A stretch of DNA of 17,954 nt from positions 1-17,954 of the forward strand of contig JAQSDS010000398.1 in assembly GCA_029946045.1 (NCBI GenBank). The letters run 5' to 3'. A program made the translations under genes and the position numbers. The notes under the pieces were generated by a model, which did no database searches, was not told the DNA's origin, and saw only the letters and a list, made by a program, of their open reading frames with translations. This DNA is from Rhodoferax sp. GTDB taxonomy: Bacteria > Pseudomonadota > Gammaproteobacteria > Burkholderiales > Burkholderiaceae_C. This document shows, one piece after another, positions 1 through 9,839 of the stretch; the first letter of the stretch is position 1, and every line of letters starts with the position of its first letter.

Positions 1-1677
1 ATCATTTTGTACAACAACCGCGCCCGGTTGCAATTCAAGACGCTCTCAATAGCGCCCACACTGGCCGGTGGCGCCGAACTGGTGGGTATCGGGCGCTCCA
101 TTTACGCGGTGTTCGACCGACAACTGGTAGCGCACGCGCTGGATAGCATTCAGCAGCGCATCAGCCGGGGGGCGGGCAGCCCGTCGGCCCAGTTTGTCAC
201 CACCACCCAGGCCGGCCAATTGCTCAAGGTGCAAATGGCACCGGTGCGAAATGTCGACGCCTCGGATGGTGCGGCCGAGATCAGCGGCTTTGTGCTGATG
301 CTCGACAACGTGACCCGTGCTTTTGAAGAAGAGCATTTGCGCGACCAGCTGCTGCACGGCCTGACCGAGGGCAGCCGTTCCTCGTTGGCCAACATTCAGG
401 CGGCGGTCGAGATGCTGGCCTACCCTGACCTGGAGGCCCCCATGCGCGAGCGTTTTCTGGCGGTGGTGCGGGAAGAGGTGAGCAGCATGAGCACGCGCAT
501 CAATGCCATGACGCAACAGGCCGCGCAGGGTCTCAAGGCCCGTTGGCCGATGGAGGAAATGCTGGGCGCCGACGTCCTGCTGGCCACGCAGCGCCGCATC
601 GAGGCACGCAACCAGCGCCCGGTGACGCTGGAGAATCTGGATGCCAGCGTTTGGCTCAAGGTGGACAGTTTCAGTCTGACGCAGGCGCTGGACTATCTGG
701 CCATGCGCCTGGTGGATGAGTTCGACATCAAGTTTTTCCGACTGCGCCTGCAGGCCAGCGGCAACCGGGCCCAGCTCGACCTGATCTGGACCGGTCAGGC
801 CATGAGCACCGAGACCGTCATGAGCTGGGAAATGGACAGCATGCGGTTTGGTGCCGAGAGCACGCCGCTGACGGTGCGCGATGTCATTGAGCGCCATGGC
901 GGCGAGATGTGGTTTGAGCGAGAACGCGTGCGCCACGAGGCGTTTTTCAGGTTTTTGTTGCCGCTGGCCAGCGTGCAGGAGCAACTGGAAGCCACCCAGA
1001 TTCTGCAAAACGACAGCCGTCCCGAGTTTTACGACTTTGATCTGTTCCAGACCACCGACCAAAGCAGCGCGCTGGAAGACCGCCTGCTCAATGAGCTCTC
1101 GTTCACCGTCTTTGACACCGAGACCACCGGGCTGAACCCGTCCGAGGGCGACCAGATCATCCAGATCGGCGCGGCGCGCATTGTGAATGGCAAGCTGTTG
1201 CGCCAGGAAAGTTTTGAGCAGCTGGTCAACCCAGGGCGCCTGATTCCGGCCGCCACGGTGCCGATTCATGGCATCACGCAAGACATGGTCAGTGGCAAGC
1301 CACCCATCACCGAGGTGCTACCGGCCTTTTATACCTTTGCCCAGGACACGGTGCTGGTGGCACACAACGCCGCTTTTGACATGAAGTTTCTGCAACTGCA
1401 GGAGCGCCACACCGGCCTGGTCTTCAATCACCCGGTGCTCGACACCTTGCTGTTGTCGGCGGTGGTGCACCCGAACCAGGAATCGCACCGGCTCGAAGCC
1501 ATTGCCGAGCGTTTCAACATCACCGTGCTGGGGCGCCACACCGCGCTGGGGGATGCCATGGTCACCGCGGAAGTCTGGTTGCGCCTGCTGCCTTTGCTGC
1601 AAGCCATGGGTATCACCACGCTGCGCCAGGCCCGCGAGGCCGCGCAAAAAACCTATTACGCGCGGTTGAAGTACTGA
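1..1677 (+). CDS. Degenerate sensor-kinase-like region fused to a DEDDh 3'-5' exonuclease (DnaQ/Pol III epsilon family), 5'-partial
   Basis: The reading frame is open to the left edge, so the true start lies outside the window; 558 codons are visible. Residue numbers count from the TTG at position 7. The C-terminal third (about 365-530) is a DnaQ-like proofreading-type exonuclease with all five DEDDh residues: D370 and E372 in FDTETTG, D458 in HNAAFD, H511 and D516 in GRHTALGDA. It should remove nucleotides from DNA or RNA 3' ends with two metal ions; the substrate cannot be told from sequence. Residues 1-325 look like a PAS-type end followed by a histidine-kinase-like helical region (about 110-170) and an ATPase-like tail (ERHGGEMWFE, then FRFLLPL). 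The expected phospho-acceptor His of the HisKA helix is absent (GSRSSLANI), and no clear N-box is visible. I infer a sensory or scaffold role rather than kinase activity. The next gene is convergent. Confidence is high for the exonuclease and moderate for the kinase-like part. Confidence 0.85.
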   Translation: MILYNNRARLQFKTLSIAPTLAGGAELVGIGRSIYAVFDRQLVAHALDSIQQRISRGAGSPSAQFVTTTQAGQLLKVQMAPVRNVDASDGAAEISGFVLMLDNVTRAFEEEHLRDQLLHGLTEGSRSSLANIQAAVEMLAYPDLEAPMRERFLAVVREEVSSMSTRINAMTQQAAQGLKARWPMEEMLGADVLLATQRRIEARNQRPVTLENLDASVWLKVDSFSLTQALDYLAMRLVDEFDIKFFRLRLQASGNRAQLDLIWTGQAMSTETVMSWEMDSMRFGAESTPLTVRDVIERHGGEMWFERERVRHEAFFRFLLPLASVQEQLEATQILQNDSRPEFYDFDLFQTTDQSSALEDRLLNELSFTVFDTETTGLNPSEGDQIIQIGAARIVNGKLLRQESFEQLVNPGRLIPAATVPIHGITQDMVSGKPPITEVLPAFYTFAQDTVLVAHNAAFDMKFLQLQERHTGLVFNHPVLDTLLLSAVVHPNQESHRLEAIAERFNITVLGRHTALGDAMVTAEVWLRLLPLLQAMGITTLRQAREAAQKTYYARLKY

Positions 1678-1682
1678 CGGCC

Positions 1683-1775
1683 AGGAGTCCGGGCGGCAGA
1701 GGGTTCTGCGCAGGTAAAAGGCGGAGCCCGCAGGGCGGGGGACACGCAGCAGAACGCTCTGCCGCCCAGACTCCT
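1683..1775. repeat. Imperfect 27-bp inverted repeat element between convergent genes
   Basis: The left arm is 1683-1709 and the right arm 1749-1775; 25 of 27 positions are complementary. The arms begin AGGAGTC and end GTTCTGC when each is read inward. The 39-nt loop holds a smaller hairpin, GCCC-GCA-GGGC, at 1726-1736. The element almost fills the 96-bp gap between the exonuclease stop and the DUF294-gene stop, and its right end supplies two bases of the latter's TAG stop. There is no T tract on either side, so it is not a classical intrinsic terminator, although an RNA stem this long could still end or protect both transcripts. It could also be a member of a dispersed REP- or MITE-like family. 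No flanking target-site duplication is evident. Confidence 0.75.
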
Positions 1776-3651
1776 AGAAGCGACCGCCGGCGTAGCGCTG
1801 GCCCAGCACACCCTGCAGGGTTTGCACCACGCTGAAAGCCTCTTTCAGGTGGCTGCGCTCAAAGTTGCTGAGTTCTTCCAGCGCCAGAAAATTGTCGGGC
1901 GCCTTGCCTTGCGCCATTTGCCGCGCCTGGTGGGCAATGCGCAGCTTGCCCAAAAACCCCAATGCGCCGCGCAGGTCACGGGCGCTTTGTTCGGTGACTT
2001 CCCCGGCCTGGGCCGATACCTCGAGCCGGTCATGGGTGTTGGCCACCGTGACCCCGGCAGCCAGCGCATAGACCCGGGCAAGGTCAACGATCGGCACAAT
2101 GCCGGTGTGCTTGAGGTCGATGGTGTGCGGGTTGTCGCCACCCCGGCTGAGGGTGATCTGGCCAAACATGCCAAGCGGCGGCCGATGCTTGAGGGCGTTG
2201 CTGACCATGTGGGCCAGAAACAGGCTGTTGCTCTTGGTGTGTTGCACCACTTGCTGGCGCAGTCCGTCGAGCAACTCGGTCTGGCCGTGGATGGCGCGCA
2301 AGTCAAAAAACACGCAGGTCAGCATCAGCGACTTGGGTTTGGGGTTGTCGACCCACTTGCGAAAGTACTCGGCCCAGACCCGGCGTGGCTGGCGCCAGGT
2401 GTCGGTCATGGCCATCATGTCGCCCGGGCAGTGGATGTAGCCGCACTCGGCCAGACCGTCACAGACAAATTTGCTGAAGGCCTTGAAGTAGTTGCCGTGC
2501 ACGGCTTCATCGAACGCGTCGTCCAAGATCAGGCAGTTGTCCTGGTCCGATTTGGCGGTCTGTTCATTGCGCGCCTGGCTGCCGGCTGCAACCCAGACAT
2601 AGTCCACCGGGGCCGGCCCGAGTTGCGCTTCGGCCAGGTGAATCAGCCGGGTGGTGATGGCATCGGTGATGGCGGTGATGATGTGGCCGGTGCTGTAAGC
2701 ACTGGCGTCTGCAGCGGCCAGGTGTTGTTGCAGTTGGCGCACCCTCGTGCTGATGTTTCTCAGGCCATCGAGCGATGTTTGCTTGTAGATGTCGCCAGCC
2801 AGGTACACCGCCGACGTGCTGTGCTGCTCGGTCAGGTCGGTGGCGGTGATCATGCCCAGAATGGTGCCGCCGTCCATCACCGGGATATGGTGGATGTTGT
2901 GCCGCGCCATCAGCAGCAGGGCCTCAAAGGCCGGGCTGTTGGCGCTGACGGTCAGCGGTGCCATCGTGGCAATGTCGGCCACCGGGCGGCTGATGTCAAG
3001 CTTGAGCGCCACCACACGGTTACGCAGGTCGCGGTCGGTGACCAGGCCAAACAGCAGGCCTTGTTCAACCAGCAACACCGAGGAAATCCGCAGGTCGCGC
3101 ATTAGCACGGCGGTGTCCTGGATCGAGGTGTCCGGGGCCAGGGTGATGGGTGCGCGTTTGATCAGGGCGCGAATGGGGGTGCCCAGCAGGTTCAGTGCAC
3201 TGCTGGATTCGCTCACCTGTTGGGCTGACGCTGCTTGCGGCTGGCCCGCTGGTACCAGGGAGGGGAGGAAATAGGCCAGTTGGGGGTGTTTGCTGCACAG
3301 CTGTGTCAGCACCTCTGCCGACAGCCAGGCCACGTCGCAATCGGCAGCAGCGACCGCTTGCCAGGTCGCTAATTGGGGTGTCGGTGTGGCACCAAAGCCA
3401 AACAGGTCGCCGGCTTCGAGTTGCACGGACAAATTGAGGTCTGGATCGCTCAGTCGTACCAAACCGCTCAAGATCAGGCCGAGCCGTCTCGGCAGCTGGC
3501 CTTGTGCCAACAGCGTGACGCCTGCCGCAGTGCGTTCCAGCGTGAATTGGCCCGCCAAGGCGTCGCGACTTTTGGCGCTGAGCTGGGCAAATACGCGCTG
3601 CCGCGACAAGTGGCTGAGCAACAGGGGGGCGTGTTTGGCAGAGGAAGGCAT
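1774..3651 (-). CDS. Cyclic-nucleotide-binding/CBS/DUF294 putative nucleotidyltransferase protein
   Basis: The protein has 625 residues from the ATG at 3651 (MPSSAKH). A TTG further upstream at 3711 is possible but would only add an unconserved-looking tail. Order of parts: a cNMP-binding-like beta-roll (about 15-130, with GDLFGFG); two CBS motifs (about 160-275, with ISSVLLVEQGLLFGLVTDRDL and HHIPVMDGGTILGMITATDL); a DUF294 nucleotidyltransferase-like domain (about 310-450) with GSQAR at 357-361 and SDQD at 368-371, resembling the GlnD/GlnE-type catalytic G-S...D-x-D; and a helical DUF294 C-terminal domain (about 470-620). I infer cytosolic sensing of an adenine nucleotide or cyclic nucleotide coupled to nucleotidyl transfer onto an unknown target. 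The family often sits near DnaQ-type exonucleases and acetate/solute symporters; here the exonuclease gene is convergent. The start has only a weak ribosome-binding site. Confidence 0.85.
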   Translation of the reverse strand: MPSSAKHAPLLLSHLSRQRVFAQLSAKSRDALAGQFTLERTAAGVTLLAQGQLPRRLGLILSGLVRLSDPDLNLSVQLEAGDLFGFGATPTPQLATWQAVAAADCDVAWLSAEVLTQLCSKHPQLAYFLPSLVPAGQPQAASAQQVSESSSALNLLGTPIRALIKRAPITLAPDTSIQDTAVLMRDLRISSVLLVEQGLLFGLVTDRDLRNRVVALKLDISRPVADIATMAPLTVSANSPAFEALLLMARHNIHHIPVMDGGTILGMITATDLTEQHSTSAVYLAGDIYKQTSLDGLRNISTRVRQLQQHLAAADASAYSTGHIITAITDAITTRLIHLAEAQLGPAPVDYVWVAAGSQARNEQTAKSDQDNCLILDDAFDEAVHGNYFKAFSKFVCDGLAECGYIHCPGDMMAMTDTWRQPRRVWAEYFRKWVDNPKPKSLMLTCVFFDLRAIHGQTELLDGLRQQVVQHTKSNSLFLAHMVSNALKHRPPLGMFGQITLSRGGDNPHTIDLKHTGIVPIVDLARVYALAAGVTVANTHDRLEVSAQAGEVTEQSARDLRGALGFLGKLRIAHQARQMAQGKAPDNFLALEELSNFERSHLKEAFSVVQTLQGVLGQRYAGGRF

Positions 3652-3751
3652 GACGAACAATCCAGGGTTGGAGCGGTGGTTAAGGCAATTTTCGGCCAAA
3701 TTCAGCGACAAAAACAGACATTTCCAGGCGCTGGATCAACGCACTGTAACG

Positions 3752-4951
3752 TCAGGCCGGGCGCTTGGGCCGGTTTTTGAGCAAGGCGGTCAGTCCGATG
3801 CCTGCCACGAACACCAACAGGGCCGGAAACCCAATACCAAATGACATGTCAAGCATCGCCCCGGAGGCGCTGGAAGCGATCAGCCCACCCTGGGTGTAGG
3901 TGAGCACCAGCACGGCCGTGGCGTTGACCAGTGTCATGCCTTTTTCGCGCGAACCAATGTCGATCATGGCCAGGGTGTACAGGGCGCCCCCGGCAGCACC
4001 CCAGATGGCGACCATGGGCCAGATCAGCCACGGCTGTTGACTGACCCAGGGACTGGCGCAGGCGGCCAAAAAAATCAGTGCAGCACAGACGGTCATCATG
4101 GTGCGTCGTCCCTGCGCGGGTGTCTGAAAACGGTCGGCCAGCATGCCCGCAGGAAGCGCCGCCAGCGTGCCGCCCATGCCGCTGACCGACACCAGCAGTG
4201 CCGCCGCGCTGGCGCCCAGGCCCAGCGTGAGCCCGTAAAGCGGCAGAATGGAGGCCAGTCCGAGTTCAAAAAAACCACCCAAAAATCCAGCCAACATGAT
4301 CACCGGATGGGCGCGCACGGCGCGCCATAGTCCGCTCAGGCCGATGTCTGCCGTGTGCCTGTCGTGGTCGGGTGGCAGCCGGGGAATCAGTGCGGTCCAG
4401 GCCAGGCCGATCGTCAGCAGGGCGATGACCAGCCAGAGCGTGTGACTGTTGTCGGGCCCAATCCAGGCCAGCAGCGCCGGGCCGATCACAAAGGTGAGAC
4501 CGACCATGGTGGCGTAGGCGCCAATGAAGCGCCCGATCTGACCCGGCGGTGCGAATTCGGCAATGAACGCTTCAGCCAGTACCCAGCGCAGGCCACCCGC
4601 GACCCCCGCCATCAGCTCCAGTGCAAACCAGATCCACAACACATCGGTGAGCAGAAAGCCGATGGCCGCAGTCATCGGCAAGGCGGAAGCCAGCCACATG
4701 GTGGGGCGCCGCCCAAGTTGGTGGGTGACGACCGAAGCAAAGGGCGTGATGATGAAAATGCCCAGCCAGGTGGTGGCCGCAAACAGCCCTGCCACCGTGG
4801 TGGAGACATCGGCTTTCTTGAGCAGCAGCAACAGCAGCGGTGACAGCATGAAAATGCCAGAGAGCTGGAACAGCGTGGAGCCAAAGACGCTCAGCAGGCC
4901 TTGCTGTGCTTTTGGGCTCCTTGGCTGCGATGCTGCGGCTGTGCTGCTCAT
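3752..4951 (-). CDS. MFS transporter, possibly YcaD-like, 12 membrane segments
   Basis: The protein has 399 residues from the ATG at 4951 (MSSTAAASQP). The frame stays open upstream to 5158, but that part overlaps prfC and lacks membrane-protein composition, so it was left out. It shows about twelve hydrophobic segments. An MFS motif-A-like loop, HQLGRRPTM (about 77-85), follows TM2, and its second-half counterpart GMLADRF...GRR is at about 269-283. The motif GGLRWVLAEAFIAEF (about 119-133) and GGALYTLAMIDIG (about 321-333) recall the YcaD/UMF2 branch, whose substrates are poorly known; drug or metabolite export is possible. It lies 43 bp downstream of prfC on the same strand, so co-transcription is likely, and 100 bp upstream of the DUF294 gene. 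No gene-specific substrate clue is present. Confidence 0.82.
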   Translation of the reverse strand: MSSTAAASQPRSPKAQQGLLSVFGSTLFQLSGIFMLSPLLLLLLKKADVSTTVAGLFAATTWLGIFIITPFASVVTHQLGRRPTMWLASALPMTAAIGFLLTDVLWIWFALELMAGVAGGLRWVLAEAFIAEFAPPGQIGRFIGAYATMVGLTFVIGPALLAWIGPDNSHTLWLVIALLTIGLAWTALIPRLPPDHDRHTADIGLSGLWRAVRAHPVIMLAGFLGGFFELGLASILPLYGLTLGLGASAAALLVSVSGMGGTLAALPAGMLADRFQTPAQGRRTMMTVCAALIFLAACASPWVSQQPWLIWPMVAIWGAAGGALYTLAMIDIGSREKGMTLVNATAVLVLTYTQGGLIASSASGAMLDMSFGIGFPALLVFVAGIGLTALLKNRPKRPA

Positions 4952-4994
4952 GGCTTGCGCTCGCTTACAAGCTGGTTCAGATAGGGCGAAAAAG

Positions 4995-6626
4995 TTAACC
5001 CGCTGATTGCAGCGCCAGCCCGGCATGCTCGCGCAGCGGGTGGAAGTGAATCTTGGGGAAACGCTCCTGGGCCAGGCGCACGTCGTAGGGGCTGGTGCAC
5101 AGGTAGGCCAGCGTGTCGGCCGCATCGCGGGCCATGCGCTGCGGGTAGGCGTAGACAAATTCTTTCAACTCAGCGGGCGAGTCGGCGGTGATCCAGCGCG
5201 CGCCGGTGTACTGGCTGCTCTCGAGTCGCACATCGGCATCGTATTCACCTTTCAGGCGGTGCTGCACCACCTCAAACTGCAGCTGGCCGATGGCGCCGAG
5301 CAACATGTTGCCGCCCATTTCGGGCTTGAACACCTGGATGGCACCTTCTTCGCCCAATTGCGCCAGGCCTTGTTGCAATTGTTTGGTGCGCAACGGGTTT
5401 TTCAGCACCACGGTCATGAACATCTCGGGCGCAAAAAACGGCAGGCCCGTGAACAGCAGGTTGACCGAGCCGTCGGTGATGGTGTCGCCCAGCTGCACGC
5501 CGCCGTGGGTGGTAAAGCCGACGATGTCGCCGGCATAGGCTTCTTGTACCGCTTCGCGGCGCTGGCTCATGAAGGTCACCACGCTGGTCGGGCGCAGCTC
5601 CTTGGCGGTGCGCATGACCTTGAGTTTCATACCCGGCGTGTACTTGCCCGAGGCAATACGCACAAAGGCGATGCGGTCGCGGTGGTTGGCGTCCATGTTG
5701 GCCTGCACCTTGAACACCACGCCTGAAAAAGCGTCGTCTTCGGGCTGCACTTGTTTGATGACGGGCTGCTTGTTGACCACAAATGAGCTGGTGCGCGGAC
5801 CGGGCGAGGGGGCCAGGTCGACCAGTGCATCGAGCACTTCCATGACGCCAAAGTTGTTCACACCCGAGCCAAAAAACACCGGGGTTTGCTTGCCGGCCAG
5901 GAAAGCTTCGCGGTCAAATTTGGGACTGGCGCCGGTGGCCAGTTCCATGCTTTCCAGGGCGGTGGCCCATTCATGGCCAAAACGGGCCTGGAGCGCCGCT
6001 GGGTCGGACAAGGACATGGCCTCGAAGTCGTGTGGCAGCCGCTCGGAGCCTGACTCGAACACCGTCATGGCTTGCGCGCGCAGGTTGATGATGCCGCCAA
6101 AGGTCTTGCCCTGGCCGACCGGCCAGGTCATGGGCACGCAGGGCATACCGAGTTCGCGCTCGACCTCGTCCAGAATGTCGAGCGGATCGCGCACCTCGCG
6201 GTCCATCTTGTTGATGAAGGTGATGATGGGGGTGTCGCGCTGACGGCAGACCTCAATCAGGCGCCGGGTTTGGGACTCGACGCCGTTGGCCGCGTCAATC
6301 ACCATCAAGGCTGAGTCCACCGCCGTGAGCACGCGGTAGGTGTCTTCAGAGAAGTCTTTGTGGCCGGGGGTGTCGAGCAGGTTGATGACATGGTCGCGGT
6401 AGACCATCTGCATGACCGAGCTGGCGACCGAAATGCCGCGCTGCTTTTCGATCTCCATCCAGTCGCTGGTGGCGTGGCGGGTGGCTTTGCGCGCCTTCAC
6501 CGAGCCGGCAATCTGGATCGCACCCGAGAACAGCAACAGTTTTTCGGTCAGCGTGGTTTTACCCGCATCGGGGTGCGAGATGATGGCAAAAGTGCGGCGG
6601 CGGCGGGTTTCAAAGGCGTAGGTCAC
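4995..6626 (-). CDS. prfC: Peptide chain release factor 3 (RF3)
   Basis: RF3 is a translational GTPase that recycles RF1/RF2 from the ribosome after peptide release. The protein has 543 residues, close to E. coli RF3 (529). The G domain shows G1 SHPDAGKTT (17-25), G3 DTPGHKDF (85-92) and G4 NKMD (139-142). The stretch RRRTFAIISHPDAGKTT near the N-terminus and HFHPLREHAG at the C-terminus are typical of the family. The start is GTG at 6626, chosen because MTYAFETRRRRTFAII aligns with the short N-terminus of known RF3 proteins; the ribosome-binding site is weak. It is divergent from pgm across a 200-bp region and is probably the first gene of a unit with the MFS gene. The link to the neighbouring glycogen genes is probably only positional. 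Confidence 0.97.
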   Translation of the reverse strand: MTYAFETRRRRTFAIISHPDAGKTTLTEKLLLFSGAIQIAGSVKARKATRHATSDWMEIEKQRGISVASSVMQMVYRDHVINLLDTPGHKDFSEDTYRVLTAVDSALMVIDAANGVESQTRRLIEVCRQRDTPIITFINKMDREVRDPLDILDEVERELGMPCVPMTWPVGQGKTFGGIINLRAQAMTVFESGSERLPHDFEAMSLSDPAALQARFGHEWATALESMELATGASPKFDREAFLAGKQTPVFFGSGVNNFGVMEVLDALVDLAPSPGPRTSSFVVNKQPVIKQVQPEDDAFSGVVFKVQANMDANHRDRIAFVRIASGKYTPGMKLKVMRTAKELRPTSVVTFMSQRREAVQEAYAGDIVGFTTHGGVQLGDTITDGSVNLLFTGLPFFAPEMFMTVVLKNPLRTKQLQQGLAQLGEEGAIQVFKPEMGGNMLLGAIGQLQFEVVQHRLKGEYDADVRLESSQYTGARWITADSPAELKEFVYAYPQRMARDAADTLAYLCTSPYDVRLAQERFPKIHFHPLREHAGLALQSAG

Positions 6627-6743
6627 AAGGCGTTCTCAAGTCTGGGGGTGGTGCAGGCCCATTTGGCCTTGCCTGCGTGTCCGGTCTCGGCTTTGCAGGG
6701 CGTGGCAAGGGCGAGCGTTTCAATAACCAAGGGGAAGGCTGCT

Positions 6744-6749
6744 ATTTTA
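6744..6749 (-). promoter_or_regulatory. Candidate -10 element for prfC
   Basis: Read on the minus strand this is TAAAAT, matching the sigma-70 -10 consensus at five of six bases, about 118 bp before the prfC start codon. The -35 region, which would fall at about 6766-6772, is poor and overlaps the palindrome at 6768-6790. This is a weak prediction from inspection. Confidence 0.25.
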
Positions 6750-6767
6750 AAGGGAGGGCGCGGTCGG

Positions 6768-8479
<1,712 letters not shown>

Positions 8480-8500
8480 GCGCGGCAGATTGGGAGCAGG

Positions 8501-8519
8501 CTGATTTCGCCCTCATCAG
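8501..8519 (+). other. Small inverted repeat between pgm and glgC
   Basis: CTGAT (8501-8505) and ATCAG (8515-8519) can form a 5-bp stem with a nine-base loop, followed by TTT. It is too weak to call a terminator, but it might mildly separate pgm from glgC in the transcript or act in RNA processing. It is within what may be chance. Confidence 0.2.
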
Positions 8520-8539
8520 TTTCAACAATAACAAGCAAC

Positions 8540-8544
8540 GAGGA
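8540..8544 (+). promoter_or_regulatory. Ribosome-binding site of glgC
   Basis: GAGGA lies seven bases before the ATG at 8552. It is the strongest Shine-Dalgarno match seen in the + strand operon and fixes the glgC start. Confidence 0.7.
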
Positions 8545-8551
8545 ATTCTTC

Positions 8552-9826
8552 ATGGTGCATTTTGAAAAACGATCCCCGGAAACCCACCAGTTGGTGCGGC
8601 ACACGGTGGCATTGATCCTGGCCGGTGGGCGCGGCTCGCGGCTCAAGCAATTGACCGACACGCGCGCCAAGCCGGCGGTTTACTTTGGCGGCAAGTTCCG
8701 CATCATTGACTTTGCCTTGTCCAATTGTCTGAATTCGGGCATCCGTCGCATGGCGGTGGTGACGCAGTACAAATCGCATTCGCTGATGCGCCACTTGCAG
8801 CGCGGCTGGAGCTTTTTGCGCGCCGAGCTCAATGAAATGGTCGACTTGCTGCCGGCCCAGCAGCGAGCCGGCGAGGAGCACTGGTACCGGGGTACCGCAG
8901 ATGCCATTTTTCAGAACATGGACATCATTCGCTCCAGCAGGCCGCAGTACATCGTTATTCTGGCGGGTGACCATGTGTACAAAATGGATTACTCGATCAT
9001 GCTCAAAGACCATGTTGCCAATGGCGCGGGCTGCACGGTGGGTTGTATCGAGGTGGCGCGTGCCGAGGCCAGTGCGTTTGGGGTGATGGCCATTGATGAA
9101 GCGCGTCAAATTACCGCTTTCATTGAGAAACCTGCCGACCCGCCACCCATGCCTGGCAACGACGCCGTGTCTTTGGCCAGCATGGGAATTTATATTTTTA
9201 ATGCAGATTACCTCTACCAGTTGCTCAACGACGACCTGGCCAATCCAGAGTCTGAACACGACTTTGGCAAAAACGTGATTCCGCGCGCCGTGGCCGATGG
9301 CCGGGCGTTGGCGCATCCGTTTGGCTTGTCCTGTGTGTCGCGGGTCAAGGACGTTGAACCCTACTGGCGCGACGTCGGTACCCTCGACGCTTTTTGGTCG
9401 GCCAATCTTGACTTGGCGTCGACCGTTCCCGAACTGGACATTTACGACACCGAATGGCCGATCTGGACTTACCAGCGCCAGTTGCCGCCAGCCAAATTTG
9501 TGCCTGATAAAGACGGCAACCACGGCATTTATGCCAACACGGTGGTGTCGGGCGGTTGTATTGTGTCGGGCTCGCATGTCGCGCATTCGGTGCTGTTCTC
9601 TGAAGTGCGCGTGCATTCAGACTGCCTGATTGACGAAGCCGTGGTGCTGCCCGATGTCACCATCCACCGCCACTGTCGCCTGCGCAAGGTGGTGATTGAC
9701 CGCGCCTGTGAGCTGCCTGAAGGCTTGGTGGTGGGCGAAGACCCTGAACTGGACGCGCAGCGCTTTGAGCGCAGCGAAGGCGGCGTGGTCCTGATCACCC
9801 GCGAGATGCTGGCCAAACTCAAGTGA
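8552..9826 (+). CDS. glgC: Glucose-1-phosphate adenylyltransferase (ADP-glucose pyrophosphorylase)
   Basis: Makes ADP-glucose from ATP and glucose-1-phosphate, the committed, allosterically controlled step of bacterial glycogen synthesis. The protein has 424 residues (E. coli 431). The nucleotidyltransferase domain (about 18-290) shows [57 protein letters not shown], the glucose-1-phosphate-binding lysine in FIEKPADPP, and [13 protein letters not shown]. The rest is the left-handed beta-helix ([36 protein letters not shown]). E. coli K39, the fructose-1,6-bisphosphate activator lysine, aligns with T37 here (TDTRAK versus TNKRAK), so activator specificity may differ. A strong ribosome-binding site precedes it, and glgA follows after 13 bp. 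Confidence 0.98.
   Translation: MVHFEKRSPETHQLVRHTVALILAGGRGSRLKQLTDTRAKPAVYFGGKFRIIDFALSNCLNSGIRRMAVVTQYKSHSLMRHLQRGWSFLRAELNEMVDLLPAQQRAGEEHWYRGTADAIFQNMDIIRSSRPQYIVILAGDHVYKMDYSIMLKDHVANGAGCTVGCIEVARAEASAFGVMAIDEARQITAFIEKPADPPPMPGNDAVSLASMGIYIFNADYLYQLLNDDLANPESEHDFGKNVIPRAVADGRALAHPFGLSCVSRVKDVEPYWRDVGTLDAFWSANLDLASTVPELDIYDTEWPIWTYQRQLPPAKFVPDKDGNHGIYANTVVSGGCIVSGSHVAHSVLFSEVRVHSDCLIDEAVVLPDVTIHRHCRLRKVVIDRACELPEGLVVGEDPELDAQRFERSEGGVVLITREMLAKLK
9173..9202 (+). promoter_or_regulatory. Possible internal promoter within glgC
   Basis: TTGGCC (9173-9178, four of six bases of the -35 consensus) and TTTAAT (9197-9202, five of six of the -10) are 18 bp apart, in an AT-rich patch that stands out in this GC-rich gene. 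It would lie about 640 bp before glgA and could provide separate glgA-malQ transcription. It is a pattern match only and may simply reflect codons for GIYIFNADY. Confidence 0.2.
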
Positions 9827-9839
9827 AAAGAAAACTGCG

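Noticed and set aside
46..1281. Long open frame on the minus strand opposite the exonuclease gene
   Set aside because: It is rich in His, Arg, Gln and Gly with no domain, as expected for the complement of a GC-rich gene. The + strand frame has intact catalytic motifs.
1822..3105. Long + strand open frame opposite the DUF294 gene
   Set aside because: Low-complexity Val/Gly/His/Gln composition and no motif; the minus frame has CBS and nucleotidyltransferase motifs throughout.
3652..3711. TTG start adding 20 residues to the DUF294 protein
   Set aside because: The added residues show no family similarity; the ATG at 3651 leads directly into the cNMP-binding domain.
3724..3734. CCAGGCGCTGG palindrome after the MFS gene as a terminator
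   Set aside because: The stem is only four base pairs around CGC, and the T-rich stretch on the minus strand is interrupted and offset; it is too weak to support termination.
4952..5158. N-terminal extension of the MFS protein
   Set aside because: It lies across the end of prfC in another frame and encodes an Arg/Pro/Trp-rich stretch unlike a transporter N-terminus; the ATG at 4951 gives a normal MFS.
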